38,245 nucleotides of DNA from Synergistaceae bacterium (GTDB taxonomy: Bacteria; Synergistota; Synergistia; Synergistales; Synergistaceae), in NCBI GenBank assembly GCA_031289955.1, contig JAITOL010000102.1:1-38245 (forward strand), in the 5' to 3' direction. Shown in pieces: positions 25,359 through 36,040 of this stretch (position 1 is the first letter of the stretch; each line of letters opens with the position of its first letter). A program made the position numbers and the translations under genes. Under the pieces are notes generated by a model. It did no database searches. It saw only the letters and a list, made by a program, of their open reading frames with translations, and was not told the origin of the DNA.

Positions 25359-28300
25359 ATGCTGGTTACAGCCCCTTTGGAGAAAGCGCAGGAACGTATA
25401 ATTTTCGGCACGGAAAAGGATTTGTTACCTCTTCCAGATTTGGTAGAAGTTCAAAAAAACTCACACGATTGGTTCTTCCAAAAAGACACAGACCCGATGA
25501 TGCGGGAAAAACAGGGGCTTCAGGAGTTATTTTGGGAAATATTTCCCATAAAGAGCTATGACGGTTCGTTTGCGCTTGAATTTGTCAGTTATAAGGTCGA
25601 GCCCGAGACTATCAGCCTCGAAGAAGCGAGAAGCCGCGACCTCACGTGGTCGAGGCCCATACGCGCCACCATACGCCTGCGTAACGTCAAGAGCGGAGAG
25701 ATAAAAGAGGAGGAAATTTACCTCGGGGACTTTCCCATAATGACGAGCCGCGGCACGTTCATAATCAATGGAACGGAGCGCGTCGTGGTAAACCAGCTCG
25801 CCCGTTCGGCGGGGGTCTACTTCAGCGCCGAGCGCACGCCCGGCCAGGAGGTATTTTCCGCTAAGGTGATTCCGGACAGGGGAGCATGGATGGAGTTCGA
25901 CCTCCCTAAAGGCGAACCGCCTCTCAAGGTGGAGCCCATATCGGTCAAGGTCGACAGCAGAAAGAAAATACCGGTAACTATGCTCCTCAAGGCGTTCGGG
26001 ATCGGCTCAGATGAGGACATTCTGAAGATGTTCGACGCCGGGGAGATCGAGAGGGACATGTCCGAGGATGACGTAAAGGGCATGCTGCTGGCGGAGACCA
26101 TAGCGTCGCCCGACGGAACCATTCTCATCAAAAAGAACGAACGCCTGTCGAAGGAGCATCTCGAAACGCTCTGGAACCAGGGCAGAACGAAGATATGGGT
26201 CTGGGATGTCGATCCTGTGATCGCGGCGACCCTGGAAAAGGACGGAGTCTCGAATACGGACGACGCCATAATGGAGCTCTTTCGCAGACTGAGGCCCAAC
26301 GAGCCAGCGAGGATGGAGAACGCCCGCGAATATATTCACAGCATCTTCACGGACACGAGGCGCTACAGCCTTGGCCGGGTGGGCCGTTACAAGGTGAATC
26401 GCAGGCTCGGCATAGAATTATCCGAGGGCGAGCGCCTGCTGACGAGCGCCGATATAGTGGCGATATCGCTCGAGTTGCTGCACCTCAAAAACGACGAGGC
26501 TTACGAGGGCGAGGACGACATAGACCATCTCGGCAACAGGAGGGTTCGCGCCGTAGGGGAACTTCTCCAGAATCAGGTGCGCATAGGCCTGCTTCGAATG
26601 GAGCGCATAGCCAAGGAGCGCATGACGACGATACCGGATCTAGCCACATCCATGGCGAAGGATCTCATCAACGTGCGTCCTGTTTCAGCCGTCTTGAGGG
26701 AATTTTTTGGTTCAGGCCAGCTCTCGCAGTTCATGGATCAGACAAACCCATTGGCGGAGCTGACTCACAGGCGCAGGCTTTCCGCGTTGGGGCCTGGAGG
26801 GCTGTCGCGCGAACGCGCCGGGTTCGAGGCGCGCGACGTTCACTACACCCATTACGGCCGGGTTTGCCCGATAGAGACGCCCGAAGGGCCGAACATAGGC
26901 CTCGTCACGTCCCTGGCGACTTACGCCCGCATCAACGATTACGGTTTCCTCGTGAGGCCCGTGCGGCGGGTCGTGGGAGGCCATATTTCGGATGAGGTCA
27001 TTTACCTCTCGGCGGACGAGGAGTATGGTTTCAACGTGGGTCGCGCGGACACTCCCGTGAGCCCCGATGGAGAGCTTATCGGGCACACGATTCACGTCCG
27101 TCACAAGAGCGACGTAAAAGAGGTCGAGCCCGACGAAGTTCAGTATCTGGACATATCGCCCAAGCAGATAGTCTCCGTGTCGACCGCGTTGATTCCGTTC
27201 CTCGAACACGATGACGCCAACAGGGCTCTCATGGGCTCGAACATGCAGCGTCAGGCGGTTCCGCTCGTGAAGGCGGAGGCGCCTCTTGTCGGGACGGGCG
27301 TCGAGCACCGCATCGCCCGCGATTCGGGCTCATGCATTGTGTCGACCCGAGCCGGCGTCGTGTCGTATCTCGATTCCGACAGGATAGAGATAACGTCCGG
27401 CAAGCGCAAGGACGTATACAAGATGACGAAGTTCCGCCGCTCGAACCAGGGCACGATAATCCACCAGCGCCCGATAGTCGACGCCGGAGAAACGATAGAG
27501 GCCGGTCAGATAATCGCCGACGGTCAGTCGTGCGACGGAGGGGAGCTCGCGCTCGGCCGGAACGTGCTCGTCGCGTTCGTGTCGTGGGAGGGCTACAACT
27601 TCGAGGACGCTATACTCCTGAGCCAGCGTCTCGTCAAAGAGGACTTCTACACGTCCATACATATAGAAGAGTACGAGGTGGAGGCCAGGGAGACTAAACT
27701 CGGGGCCGAAGAGATAACGCGCGACATCCCTAACGTCGGCGAAGACGCGCTCAGAAACCTCGACGAGGACGGTATAATCCGGGTCGGGGCCGAGGCGAGC
27801 GCCGGAGACATACTCGTGGGGAAGGTGACGCCCAAGGGCGAATCCGATCAGACTCCAGAGGAAAAACTGCTTCGCGCGATATTCGGCGAGAAGGCGCGCG
27901 AGGTGCGCGACACGAGCCTTCGCGTTCCGCACGGAGAGGGCGGCAAGGTCGTCACCGTGAAACGCCTCACCCGCGCTGAAAACAGCGAGGACATGAGCGC
28001 CGGCGTGAACGAGGTCATAAAGGTATACATAGCCCAGTTCAGGAAGATAACAGAGGGAGACAAGATGGCCGGACGCCACGGCAACAAGGGCGTCGTAAGC
28101 CGCATCCTTCCCGAGGAGGACATGCCCTACCTCTCGGACGGCACTCCGGTGGACGTTGTCTTGAATCCGCTCGGCGTTCCCTCGCGAATGAACCTCGGCC
28201 AGGTTTTGGAGACCATAACCGGTTTCGTGGCTTATCATAACGGCTGGAAAGTTTCGACCCCGGTCTTTATGGCTGCCCACGAGGACGAGATACTCTCTCA

Positions 28301-29063
28301 TCTCGACAAGGTGAGGGAGACGAAGTACCCCGAACTGACCAAGGACTGCAAAATAACGCTCTACGACGGCAGAACAGGCCTTCCCATGGACGGCAAAGTA
28401 ACGGTCGGGATAATGTACATGCTCAAGCTGATACATCTTGTCGATGACAAGATTCACGCGCGCTCGATAGGCCCATACAGCCTCATAACGCAGCAGCCGC
28501 TGGGAGGAAAGACCCAGTTCGGCGGGCAGCGTTTCGGCGAGATGGAAGTGTGGGCTCTGGAGGGATATGGTGCGGCGCACATGCTGCAGGAGATGCTCAC
28601 GGTCAAATCCGACGACATCCACGGCAGGCTTCGCACCTACGAGCGGATCGTGAAGGGACAGAACCTGATAAAGCCCGGAGTGCCGGAGAGCTTCCGCGTG
28701 CTCATAAAGGAGCTCCACGGTCTCGGGCTCGATGTGGAGATCAAATACAGCGACGGTTCGTTCGGCGAGCTGATAATGAGCGACGAAGACGCAACGGGAC
28801 ACCGCACGGCGTCTCTGCGCCCCGACGCTTCCGTCGAGCGCGACGCCGAAGGGGAGGACAGCCTGTTCGAATCGAGCGAGCGGCCGAGCATTTTCGCCTC
28901 CGGAACCGAATACAGCGGGATCGATCTCACAATTACCGACGCCCCGCCGCGCCCCAAACAGGAGGACGATCTTTTCACGTCGGACAGCCCGTTCCTGGAG
29001 AGCGAAGAGAGCGACAAGGAAGACGGCAAGGAAGACTTTGAAGAAGAGGAGGATGGCGAGTAA
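25359..29063 (+). CDS. rpoB: DNA-directed RNA polymerase subunit beta
   Basis: The beta subunit forms one half of the RNA polymerase active-site cleft. The 1234-residue protein contains the rifampicin-binding cluster (about 451-482, with [19 protein letters not shown]), followed by [17 protein letters not shown], the catalytic-core [10 protein letters not shown], and the carboxy-terminal [24 protein letters not shown]. Residues matching E. coli Asp516, His526 and Ser531 are kept, while Ser522 is Ala. Residues about 244-284 contain a module ([13 protein letters not shown]...WVWD) that recurs in RpoC. The last 90 residues or so, after the conserved end, form a long acidic tail (ending EEEEDGE). 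Its stop overlaps the rpoC start by one base (TAATG). Confidence 0.98.
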   Translation: MLVTAPLEKAQERIIFGTEKDLLPLPDLVEVQKNSHDWFFQKDTDPMMREKQGLQELFWEIFPIKSYDGSFALEFVSYKVEPETISLEEARSRDLTWSRPIRATIRLRNVKSGEIKEEEIYLGDFPIMTSRGTFIINGTERVVVNQLARSAGVYFSAERTPGQEVFSAKVIPDRGAWMEFDLPKGEPPLKVEPISVKVDSRKKIPVTMLLKAFGIGSDEDILKMFDAGEIERDMSEDDVKGMLLAETIASPDGTILIKKNERLSKEHLETLWNQGRTKIWVWDVDPVIAATLEKDGVSNTDDAIMELFRRLRPNEPARMENAREYIHSIFTDTRRYSLGRVGRYKVNRRLGIELSEGERLLTSADIVAISLELLHLKNDEAYEGEDDIDHLGNRRVRAVGELLQNQVRIGLLRMERIAKERMTTIPDLATSMAKDLINVRPVSAVLREFFGSGQLSQFMDQTNPLAELTHRRRLSALGPGGLSRERAGFEARDVHYTHYGRVCPIETPEGPNIGLVTSLATYARINDYGFLVRPVRRVVGGHISDEVIYLSADEEYGFNVGRADTPVSPDGELIGHTIHVRHKSDVKEVEPDEVQYLDISPKQIVSVSTALIPFLEHDDANRALMGSNMQRQAVPLVKAEAPLVGTGVEHRIARDSGSCIVSTRAGVVSYLDSDRIEITSGKRKDVYKMTKFRRSNQGTIIHQRPIVDAGETIEAGQIIADGQSCDGGELALGRNVLVAFVSWEGYNFEDAILLSQRLVKEDFYTSIHIEEYEVEARETKLGAEEITRDIPNVGEDALRNLDEDGIIRVGAEASAGDILVGKVTPKGESDQTPEEKLLRAIFGEKAREVRDTSLRVPHGEGGKVVTVKRLTRAENSEDMSAGVNEVIKVYIAQFRKITEGDKMAGRHGNKGVVSRILPEEDMPYLSDGTPVDVVLNPLGVPSRMNLGQVLETITGFVAYHNGWKVSTPVFMAAHEDEILSHLDKVRETKYPELTKDCKITLYDGRTGLPMDGKVTVGIMYMLKLIHLVDDKIHARSIGPYSLITQQPLGGKTQFGGQRFGEMEVWALEGYGAAHMLQEMLTVKSDDIHGRLRTYERIVKGQNLIKPGVPESFRVLIKELHGLGLDVEIKYSDGSFGELIMSDEDATGHRTASLRPDASVERDAEGEDSLFESSERPSIFASGTEYSGIDLTITDAPPRPKQEDDLFTSDSPFLESEESDKEDGKEDFEEEEDGE

Positions 29064-32000
29064 TGGCTGAACATCGGCATATCTCAGGCGTTCGGATGAA
29101 GCTCTCCTCCCCGGAGAGAGTGCGGGAGCTCTCGAGCGGAGAGGTCAAAAAACCTGAAACCATAAATTACAGAACGCTTCGTCCGGAGAAGGACGGGCTC
29201 TTCTGCGAGAGGATATTCGGTCCTACTCGCAGCTTCGAGTGCGCCTGTGGAAAATACAAGCGCAGCGGCCCGAAGTTCAGGGGAGTCGTCTGCGACAGAT
29301 GCGGCGTCGAGGTGACGGACAACCGCGTCAGGCGAGAGAGAATGGGACATATAGAGCTCGCCGCTCCCGTGGTGCACATCTGGTATCTGCGCGGGATTCC
29401 GAGCAGGCTGAGCCTTCTTTTGGGCACATCGACGAAGGATCTCGAAAAAGTCGTATATTTCGCGCCAACGAGAAAGCGCGAACAGAAATATAAGGTGGTG
29501 GCCGACGGCAAGCGCACGGATCTGGTGCGCCGCGGCGACCTCATAACTGCCGGCGAGGAGAGGATACACCGCCATTACGACCCGAAGTTCAAGGCCGAAG
29601 AGGCGTATCGCATCGTGAAGGTCGAGGATATTCCTGTGGAGACCGGAGATGTGGTGAGCGCTGACCGCGTGAAGCGAATAAAGGAAGAATTCGGCGAAGG
29701 GCTCTTCCAGGTCGAACCGGCGTATAGGGTTGTCCGCGAACCGAGGGACGACTCGGGCGACGTATTTCCCGAAAGCCAGCTCGAGCGGATGAGAGAGCTT
29801 CTGCCGGACGGCGAGTTTGTGCGGGTCAATATGCAGAACCAGCCCGCGTTCCTCGTCACGTCGGTCATACATCTTCCTTTCGGCAAAGGCGACGTCGTCG
29901 CCGAGAACGAATATTGGCTCTATCATCAGAAATATCCCGGACGCTTCTCTGTGCAGCCCGAAACAGAGACCGTGGAGGATCCATGCTCCATCGTAATAGA
30001 CAGCGGAGACTCGCCGTTCGAGCGTTCCGACATAATTCTGGAGCGCGAGGAAAAGCTTTGCGCGGCGTACGACAAGGGGTTTTCGGGCGGCATCGGCGCG
30101 GAAGGCGTGTTTTCCCTTCTTCAGAAAGTCGATCTTTCCGACCTCGTCAGCACGCTTCGCGAGGAGATAGCGGAAAGCTCCGGGCAGAAGAAGCGCAAGC
30201 TCGTCAAGCGTCTTCAGATAGCGGAGGATTTCCGCAAGAGCTCGTCGCGTCCGGAGTGGATGGTGCTCTGCGTCCTGCCTGTGATCCCTCCGGATCTGCG
30301 CCCTATGGTGCAGCTCGACGGCGGAAGGTTCGCCACAAGCGACCTGAACGACCTCTACAGGAGGGTCATAAACAGGAACAACAGGCTGAAAAAACTTCAG
30401 GAGCTGCGCGCTCCCGACATCATCATACGCAACGAGAAGCGCATGCTTCAGGAATCCGTCGACGCCCTCATAGACAATGGCAGGCGCGGAAAGGCGGTGC
30501 TCGGAGCGGGCAACAGACCTCTGAAGAGCCTCACCGACCTTCTTCGCGGCAAAAAGGGGCGTTTCCGCCAGAACCTTCTCGGCAAGCGCGTCGACTACTC
30601 GGGCCGTTCCGTCATCGTAATCGGCCCAAACCTGAAGATATATCAGTGCGGACTGCCGAAGCAGATGGCGCTCGAGCTGTTCAAGCCGTTCGTCATGAAC
30701 AAACTTGTCGAAAACGGCATGGCGCCGAACGTCAAGAGCGCCAGGCGCTTCATCGAACGCGGCCGCGACGAGGTGTGGGCCATACTAGAGGGCATCATAA
30801 AGGATCACCCCGTCATGCTGAACCGCGCCCCGACGCTCCACCGATTGGGCATACAGGCATTCGAGCCGGTTCTGATAGAGGGAAAGGCCATTCGTTTGCA
30901 TCCGCTGGTTTGTACGGCGTTCAACGCCGACTTCGACGGAGACCAGATGGCCGTCCACGTGCCTCTTTCCATAGAGGCTCAGACCGAGGCGAGGATTCTG
31001 ATGCTCTCATCGAACAACCTGCTCTCTCCCGCGAGCGGAAAGTCGGTCGTGACCCCGACGCAGGACATGCTGCTCGGCATCTACTATCTGACGAGCATGT
31101 GGGACGGCAAGGAGGGCGATGGGCTGTACTTCATGGATCCCGAGGATGTGGATTCCGCGCATGACCATTTGAAGGTTCACGTAAACGCCTGTATAAACGT
31201 AAAAGTTCAGCCGGGGTGGCACATATCCCCCGATGAGGTCGACGAGAGGGGTTACATAAAGACTTCTCCTGGGCGTATTTTCTTCAATGAAGCTCTGCCG
31301 AAGGAACTGCGCTTTATAAACCGCTCCGTAACCAAGAAGGACTTGAGCGCGCTGCTGGACGAAACATACGACAAAATAGGGCAGCACGCCATGGTCGCGA
31401 TGCTCGACTCGATAAAAGTGCTCGGTTACAGGTGGTCCACTCGCAGCGGCATCAGCCTCGGCATAGGCGATATAACCGTGCCGCAGGAGAAAAAAGAGAT
31501 AGTCGATTCCTCCCTCGAAAAGGAAGTCGACCTTTCGGATCAGCACAACCTCGGTCTTCTGGACGACGAGGAATATATGAGGGAGAAGGACTTCATCTGG
31601 TCGGATGCCGGACGCAAGATAGCGGACAGCATCATGGATCACATGGAAAGGTCGAACCCCCTTCGCATGATGGTCGATTCCGGCGCCCGAGGCACGAGGG
31701 GACAGGTCGCGCAGATGGCCGGCATACGAGGCCTCATGGCCGATCCGTCGGGCCGCATAATAGACTACCCGATAGTAGCCAATTTCCGCGAGGGGCTCAA
31801 CATGCTCGAATATTTCATCTCGACCCACGGCGCCAGAAAAGGTCTCGCGGATACGGCCCTTCGTACGGCGAAGTCCGGTTATCTAACGAGAAGGCTCGTC
31901 GATGTGGCTCAGGATTTGATCATAACTGAGGACGACTGCGCGACGGATAAAGGTATAGAGGTCTGGCCCCTCACGACGGAGGATAAGGTCATAATATCGC

Positions 32001-34072
32001 TCGCCGAGCGCCTCACGGGAAGGATACTTCTCGAAGACCTCAACAATCCCGAGACTAACGAGCTGCTGCTGTCCGGCGGAAGTGAGATATCCTCCGAGAT
32101 GGCGTCCAGGATAGAAGATGCCGGAATAAAATCGGTCTGGGTCAGGAGCCCGCTCACGTGCGGGCTGCGTCACGGAATCTGCCGCACATGCTACGGAAGG
32201 GATCTCGCGACGCGCAAGAAGATAGCGTTGGGAGAAGCTGTGGGAGTCGTGGCGGCGCAGAGCATCGGCGAACCGGGCACCCAGCTCACGATGAGAACAT
32301 TCCATACCGGGGGAGTCCGCCAGTTCACCGGCGAGGACATAACTCAGGGCCTTCCGAGGATCGAGCAGTTGTTCGAAGTCCGCCGCCCCAAGAAGGTGGC
32401 CATGCTTGCGGACCGCGACGGCGTGATAATGGAGATACGCGAGACGGAGGGCAAGCGCAAGATAATAGTCGAGACCGAGAACCAGGACGGCACGGAAGAG
32501 CGCATCAGCTGGAATGTGCCGGCGGCTCAGAGCCTTAAGAGCGACATCCAGGTCGGGGCTGAAATAAAGAAGGGCCAGGAGCTGACGGAAGGCTACAAAG
32601 ATCCGCAGCAGCTTCTGGAGGTCGAATGTCTCGAAGTGGTGCAGCGTTATCTCCTGGACGGTATTCAGGAAGTTTACAGGACGCAGGGCGTCTCCATAAA
32701 CGACAAGCATATCGAGACCATCCTTCGAAAGGTAGCTCCGGTGAACAGGGTCCGCGTGGCCGAGGAGGGCGACAGCGCCTTTGTGGCCGGAGAGCTCGTC
32801 TGGAAAGAGGACTTTGACAAAGAGGTCGAGAACATCAATCGCGACAATGAGATTTATATGACGGAGGCGGTCGGGTTCCTCTCTGATAAAGTTTTGCTCG
32901 ACCTCATCGGCAACGGAGTCGCCGACCTCGCCAACAAGTATAGGGGCGTCGCGTTGACCGAGAGCGTCATCCTCGACATACTGACCCCCGGTCGCGCCGT
33001 CTCGGAGCTGATAGTACAGGATGGCCCGGAGAATCTGAGGGTCATCGTGGGCGAGGCTGCTTTCAGGCACTCGCTGGAGTCGCTGTTGCTGATGGAGGAC
33101 TTCGAGGACGGCGAAACGGTCGCGGTTCCCGCGAACAAAACGCTGTCTCCATCGGATCTGTCCGCTATGGTGAAAGTGAAGCCTCAGCCGTTGCTCGTGT
33201 GCGACACGGAAGCTCTGGCCTCGCTGGAGGAGAGTCGTTACCTCGCGGAGGATATAGTGGCCGATGGAGAGGTAATAGCGAAGAAGGATTCCACGCTTAC
33301 GAAAGACAGCCTCTCCATCCTGCGCGACGGTTTCGTCAAGTCCGTCAAGGTCTGGAAGGCTACGGAGAGCATCAACATACAGGACGCGATGCACCACATC
33401 CTGATAGATCATTACTTCTGCAAGCCGCTATCTCAGGCGATAGCCCTCGACGGAAACGCGCTCGACTCCATCCCCGCGATGGTCGACGGCGGCATAGTCC
33501 GCGGTCTCGTCGAGGGCAGCATCGTGGCGATAGACCTCGAAGGTTCCATACTGACCCACGATAAGCTGGTGCAGCAGGTTCTGAGGGAGAAGGCCTTCAG
33601 CAAGGTCATTCTGGAGGATGTCATCGACACGGACGGCAAGATCGTAGTGGACTCCGGCAGCGAAATCAATCAGGACACGATCGACCGTATCGTGGAGGCC
33701 AAACCGGATCATATCATGGTGAGGGTGCAGTCCGCGCCAACCGAGATAAAGCGCATCGTCCAGCGCGTGTCGTACATACGCCGGTTGAGAGAGGCGCCGG
33801 AGAGCCGCCCGGTCGTGCATGGAGTCACGAAAGCCGCGCTTGCGACGGACAGCTTCCTCTCGGCCGCGTCGTTCCAGCAGACCGCTCAGATTCTGTCGGC
33901 CGCCGCTGTGAGGGGAGAGGTCGACGAGCTGCAGGGCCTCAAGGAGAATGTCATAATAGGTCTTTTGATTCCGGCGGGAACCGGCATCGAGCGCTACACG
34001 AAGCTTCAGATTTCGGAGAAGCCGGGCGAGGCGGAACCCGCGGAGGCAGCGGAGACCGAAGAAACGGCCTAG
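29063..34072 (+). CDS. rpoC: DNA-directed RNA polymerase subunit beta' with two repeat-built insertions
   Basis: The beta' subunit carries the catalytic magnesium triad [10 protein letters not shown] (Asp623, 625, 627). Zinc site 1 is Cys60, 62, 77 and 80; zinc site 2 is Cys959, 1033, 1040 and 1043. At 1669 residues it is far longer than the roughly 1200-1400 usual in Bacillus or E. coli. Two insertions explain this. One, about residues 142-306, holds four units of about 40 residues that resemble the adjoining native segment at 307-345. The other, about 1262-1578, lies between the region around ENINRD and [21 protein letters not shown], and holds at least four units resembling a native RpoC segment at 983-1029. 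Large insertions in the first position are known from Thermus and Thermotoga. It is co-translated with rpoB. Confidence 0.98.
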   Translation: MAEHRHISGVRMKLSSPERVRELSSGEVKKPETINYRTLRPEKDGLFCERIFGPTRSFECACGKYKRSGPKFRGVVCDRCGVEVTDNRVRRERMGHIELAAPVVHIWYLRGIPSRLSLLLGTSTKDLEKVVYFAPTRKREQKYKVVADGKRTDLVRRGDLITAGEERIHRHYDPKFKAEEAYRIVKVEDIPVETGDVVSADRVKRIKEEFGEGLFQVEPAYRVVREPRDDSGDVFPESQLERMRELLPDGEFVRVNMQNQPAFLVTSVIHLPFGKGDVVAENEYWLYHQKYPGRFSVQPETETVEDPCSIVIDSGDSPFERSDIILEREEKLCAAYDKGFSGGIGAEGVFSLLQKVDLSDLVSTLREEIAESSGQKKRKLVKRLQIAEDFRKSSSRPEWMVLCVLPVIPPDLRPMVQLDGGRFATSDLNDLYRRVINRNNRLKKLQELRAPDIIIRNEKRMLQESVDALIDNGRRGKAVLGAGNRPLKSLTDLLRGKKGRFRQNLLGKRVDYSGRSVIVIGPNLKIYQCGLPKQMALELFKPFVMNKLVENGMAPNVKSARRFIERGRDEVWAILEGIIKDHPVMLNRAPTLHRLGIQAFEPVLIEGKAIRLHPLVCTAFNADFDGDQMAVHVPLSIEAQTEARILMLSSNNLLSPASGKSVVTPTQDMLLGIYYLTSMWDGKEGDGLYFMDPEDVDSAHDHLKVHVNACINVKVQPGWHISPDEVDERGYIKTSPGRIFFNEALPKELRFINRSVTKKDLSALLDETYDKIGQHAMVAMLDSIKVLGYRWSTRSGISLGIGDITVPQEKKEIVDSSLEKEVDLSDQHNLGLLDDEEYMREKDFIWSDAGRKIADSIMDHMERSNPLRMMVDSGARGTRGQVAQMAGIRGLMADPSGRIIDYPIVANFREGLNMLEYFISTHGARKGLADTALRTAKSGYLTRRLVDVAQDLIITEDDCATDKGIEVWPLTTEDKVIISLAERLTGRILLEDLNNPETNELLLSGGSEISSEMASRIEDAGIKSVWVRSPLTCGLRHGICRTCYGRDLATRKKIALGEAVGVVAAQSIGEPGTQLTMRTFHTGGVRQFTGEDITQGLPRIEQLFEVRRPKKVAMLADRDGVIMEIRETEGKRKIIVETENQDGTEERISWNVPAAQSLKSDIQVGAEIKKGQELTEGYKDPQQLLEVECLEVVQRYLLDGIQEVYRTQGVSINDKHIETILRKVAPVNRVRVAEEGDSAFVAGELVWKEDFDKEVENINRDNEIYMTEAVGFLSDKVLLDLIGNGVADLANKYRGVALTESVILDILTPGRAVSELIVQDGPENLRVIVGEAAFRHSLESLLLMEDFEDGETVAVPANKTLSPSDLSAMVKVKPQPLLVCDTEALASLEESRYLAEDIVADGEVIAKKDSTLTKDSLSILRDGFVKSVKVWKATESINIQDAMHHILIDHYFCKPLSQAIALDGNALDSIPAMVDGGIVRGLVEGSIVAIDLEGSILTHDKLVQQVLREKAFSKVILEDVIDTDGKIVVDSGSEINQDTIDRIVEAKPDHIMVRVQSAPTEIKRIVQRVSYIRRLREAPESRPVVHGVTKAALATDSFLSAASFQQTAQILSAAAVRGEVDELQGLKENVIIGLLIPAGTGIERYTKLQISEKPGEAEPAEAAETEETA

Positions 34073-34114
34073 CCGGGGAATTACACAGTGAGAAGGTTCT
34101 TGATAGAATAAAGT

Positions 34115-34153
34115 ATCGGGCGAGGGAGCGCGTATATCCCTCGCCCGATGTTT
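34115..34153 (+). terminator. Hairpin terminator candidate after rpoC
   Basis: A perfect 13-bp stem, ATCGGGCGAGGGA (34115-34127) with TCCCTCGCCCGAT (34137-34149), encloses a 9-base loop and is followed only by GTTTGG. The poor T tract makes efficiency uncertain, but its place 43 bases after the rpoC stop fits the end of the rpoBC operon. Confidence 0.7.
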
Positions 34154-34197
34154 GGGAATCCTTGAGTAACCAAAGATGTGAATGGGGGTGTGTGTGC

Positions 34198-35634
34198 TTG
34201 GAAATGGCGGACTGGCAGATTTATTTGCTGATGGCGGCGGCAATATCCGGCGTCGCCTCGTTTGTGATGTGCGTCGTCATTCTGTCGAGGGTTAAAAGCG
34301 GCGGGGACGACCTGTCGGATATATGGAAAAGCCTCGACGAAACGAGCGAGGAGATCACAAATGAGACGAGGGCGCTCCGCTCGGAATTGTCCCTTCAGAT
34401 GGTCAACTCCATAAAAGCGCTCGGCGATACGCTGAACGAATCCGGCAAATTCGCCGCCGACAGCGCCAACGTGAGAATGATGGATCTGAGCGGCCAGCTC
34501 GACATGAGACAGAGGAGTTTCCAGGAGGCGATAACGGCCGGAATGGCCGGGATCATAAGCGCCGAACAGGCGTCGCTCAAACAACTGACCGACATGCTGA
34601 ACCAGAAACTCACGGAATTTTCCGGGACGATAACTGAGATGATAAAAGGCGCCGACGAACGCCTCGCCTCCTTTTCCCTGCAAAACGAGCAGAAGCTGGA
34701 AGGCATCCGAAATACGCTCCAGGAACGTCTCGAGGAGATGCGAGCTACGGTCGACGAAAAATTGCAGCATACTCTCGAAAGCCGCATAGCGGAGTCTTTC
34801 AAGGTCGTGAGCGAACGCCTCGAACAGGTCTATAAGGGGCTCGGCGAGATGCAGACGCTGGCTCGCGGCGTCGGCGACCTGAAGAAAATTCTCTCGAACG
34901 TGAAAACGCGCGGCATTATGGGCGAAATTCAGCTCGGCGCCATACTGGAGGAGACGCTCTCTCCCGGCCAGTACGTCAAAAACTATTCCCCGAGACCTGA
35001 GAGCAGGGAAGTGGTGGAGTACGCCGTAAAACTGCCGGGCGACGACGAGAACCCGGTCTATCTGCCGATAGACGCGAAATTCCCTGCCGACGCTTACGCG
35101 GCGCTCCAGGAAGCCTACGATTTGGGCGACTCATCCAAGGTGGAGGAGGCCGCGGCGAACCTGCGGCGGGTATTGAACCAGTGCGCGAAAGATATCTTGG
35201 GCAAATATATCGACCCTCCCGTTACGACCGATTTCGCGATAATGTTCCTGCCGTTCGAGGGCCTTTACGCCGAGTCTGTGCGGCGCGGGATTACGGAGGA
35301 GATCCAGCGGACCTACAGGGTGAGCGTGGCGGGCCCGACCACGATGGCGGCCCTCTTGAACAGCCTGCAGATGGGTTTTAGGACATTCGCTATCCAGAAG
35401 CGATCCGGCGAGGTATGGCAGATATTGAGCGCGGTAAAATCGGAGTTCGATAAATTCGAATCGGTGCTAAAGTCCGCTCAAAGCAGGCTCGACCAGGCAA
35501 ACGACGAGCTCGAGAAACTGGTTGGCGCGCGCACGCGCCAGATACGGCGCAAACTGCGCGATGTGACGAAACTGCCGGAGCTGGATGGAGTATCGCTCCT
35601 CGAAACTGAGAACGGCGACGACGAAGAAGAGTAA
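34198..35634 (+). CDS. rmuC: DNA recombination protein RmuC homologue
   Basis: RmuC family proteins are membrane-anchored, coiled-coil proteins with a nuclease-like core, linked in E. coli to suppression of inverted-repeat rearrangements; the activity is not firmly known. The 478-residue protein has one membrane helix (IYLLMAAAISGVASFVMCVVI, about 8-28), a long coiled coil (about 40-240), then the RmuC core: TRGIMGEIQLGAILEE, LPIDAKFPADAY, KYIDPPVTTDFAIMFLPFEGLYAE and GPTTMAALLNSLQMGFRT. The frame opens at TTG 34162. I use TTG 34198 because GGGGGTG at 34184-34190 is 7 bases before it; ATG 34204 is nearly as likely. Confidence 0.88.
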   Translation: MEMADWQIYLLMAAAISGVASFVMCVVILSRVKSGGDDLSDIWKSLDETSEEITNETRALRSELSLQMVNSIKALGDTLNESGKFAADSANVRMMDLSGQLDMRQRSFQEAITAGMAGIISAEQASLKQLTDMLNQKLTEFSGTITEMIKGADERLASFSLQNEQKLEGIRNTLQERLEEMRATVDEKLQHTLESRIAESFKVVSERLEQVYKGLGEMQTLARGVGDLKKILSNVKTRGIMGEIQLGAILEETLSPGQYVKNYSPRPESREVVEYAVKLPGDDENPVYLPIDAKFPADAYAALQEAYDLGDSSKVEEAAANLRRVLNQCAKDILGKYIDPPVTTDFAIMFLPFEGLYAESVRRGITEEIQRTYRVSVAGPTTMAALLNSLQMGFRTFAIQKRSGEVWQILSAVKSEFDKFESVLKSAQSRLDQANDELEKLVGARTRQIRRKLRDVTKLPELDGVSLLETENGDDEEE

Positions 35635-35739
35635 CGCAGGATCTCCGCGCAATATGAAAAAAACCCGGTGGAGTTTCTGGGAATATAGTGGTAAACTCGG
35701 ACGCGTCGCTGATTTATATAACATGGGTTGGTGTTCGAT

Positions 35740-36036
35740 ATGGATATGGTAAAAGCACTCGAAACGATAATGCTGGTCTGTTTCGGCGCGGCATGGCCGG
35801 CGTCGATTCTGAAATCATGGAGAAGCCGGACCACAAAGGGAAAGAGCCTGTTTTTCCTGCTGGTAGTATTATCCGGCTATGCGGCCGGTATAGCGAAGGT
35901 TCTTCTGACGGAAGGCCCGACCGGATTTCTCCTCATTCCTTACGGATTTAACGCGCTGATGGTCTCGACTGATACGGCGATATACTTCAAAAACGCCTCT
36001 CTCGACAAAGCCTCTGAAAAAGATAAAACGAGATGA
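35740..36036 (+). CDS. Small PQ-loop / SemiSWEET-like membrane protein
   Basis: A 98-residue protein with three predicted membrane helices: about 4-24 (ETIMLVCFGAAWPASILKSW), 36-56 (SLFFLLVVLSGYAAGIAKVLL) and 64-86. The pattern FGxxWPxSxxKSWRSRTTKGKSLxFLxLxxxGY is characteristic of a family of single-triple-helix-bundle proteins related to SemiSWEET sugar transporters, which work as dimers. The transported compound is unknown. The ATG at 35740 is chosen over TTG 35728 and ATG 35746; no start has a strong Shine-Dalgarno. It ends 4 bases before the amidohydrolase gene, so they form a two-gene unit, suggesting import or export linked to that enzyme's substrate or product. Confidence 0.75.
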   Translation: MDMVKALETIMLVCFGAAWPASILKSWRSRTTKGKSLFFLLVVLSGYAAGIAKVLLTEGPTGFLLIPYGFNALMVSTDTAIYFKNASLDKASEKDKTR

Positions 36037-36040
36037 GATT

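Noticed and set aside
27330-28802. Minus-strand open frame of 490 codons opposite rpoB
   Set aside because: Same reasoning: a shadow of the conserved rpoB frame.
31883-33412. Minus-strand open frame of 509 codons opposite rpoC
   Set aside because: Fully inside a certain gene, with no ribosome-binding site or recognisable motifs; explained by codon bias.
34115-34149. The 13-bp palindrome after rpoC as an operator
   Set aside because: Its position after the stop, length and GC-rich stem fit a terminator better than a protein-binding site.
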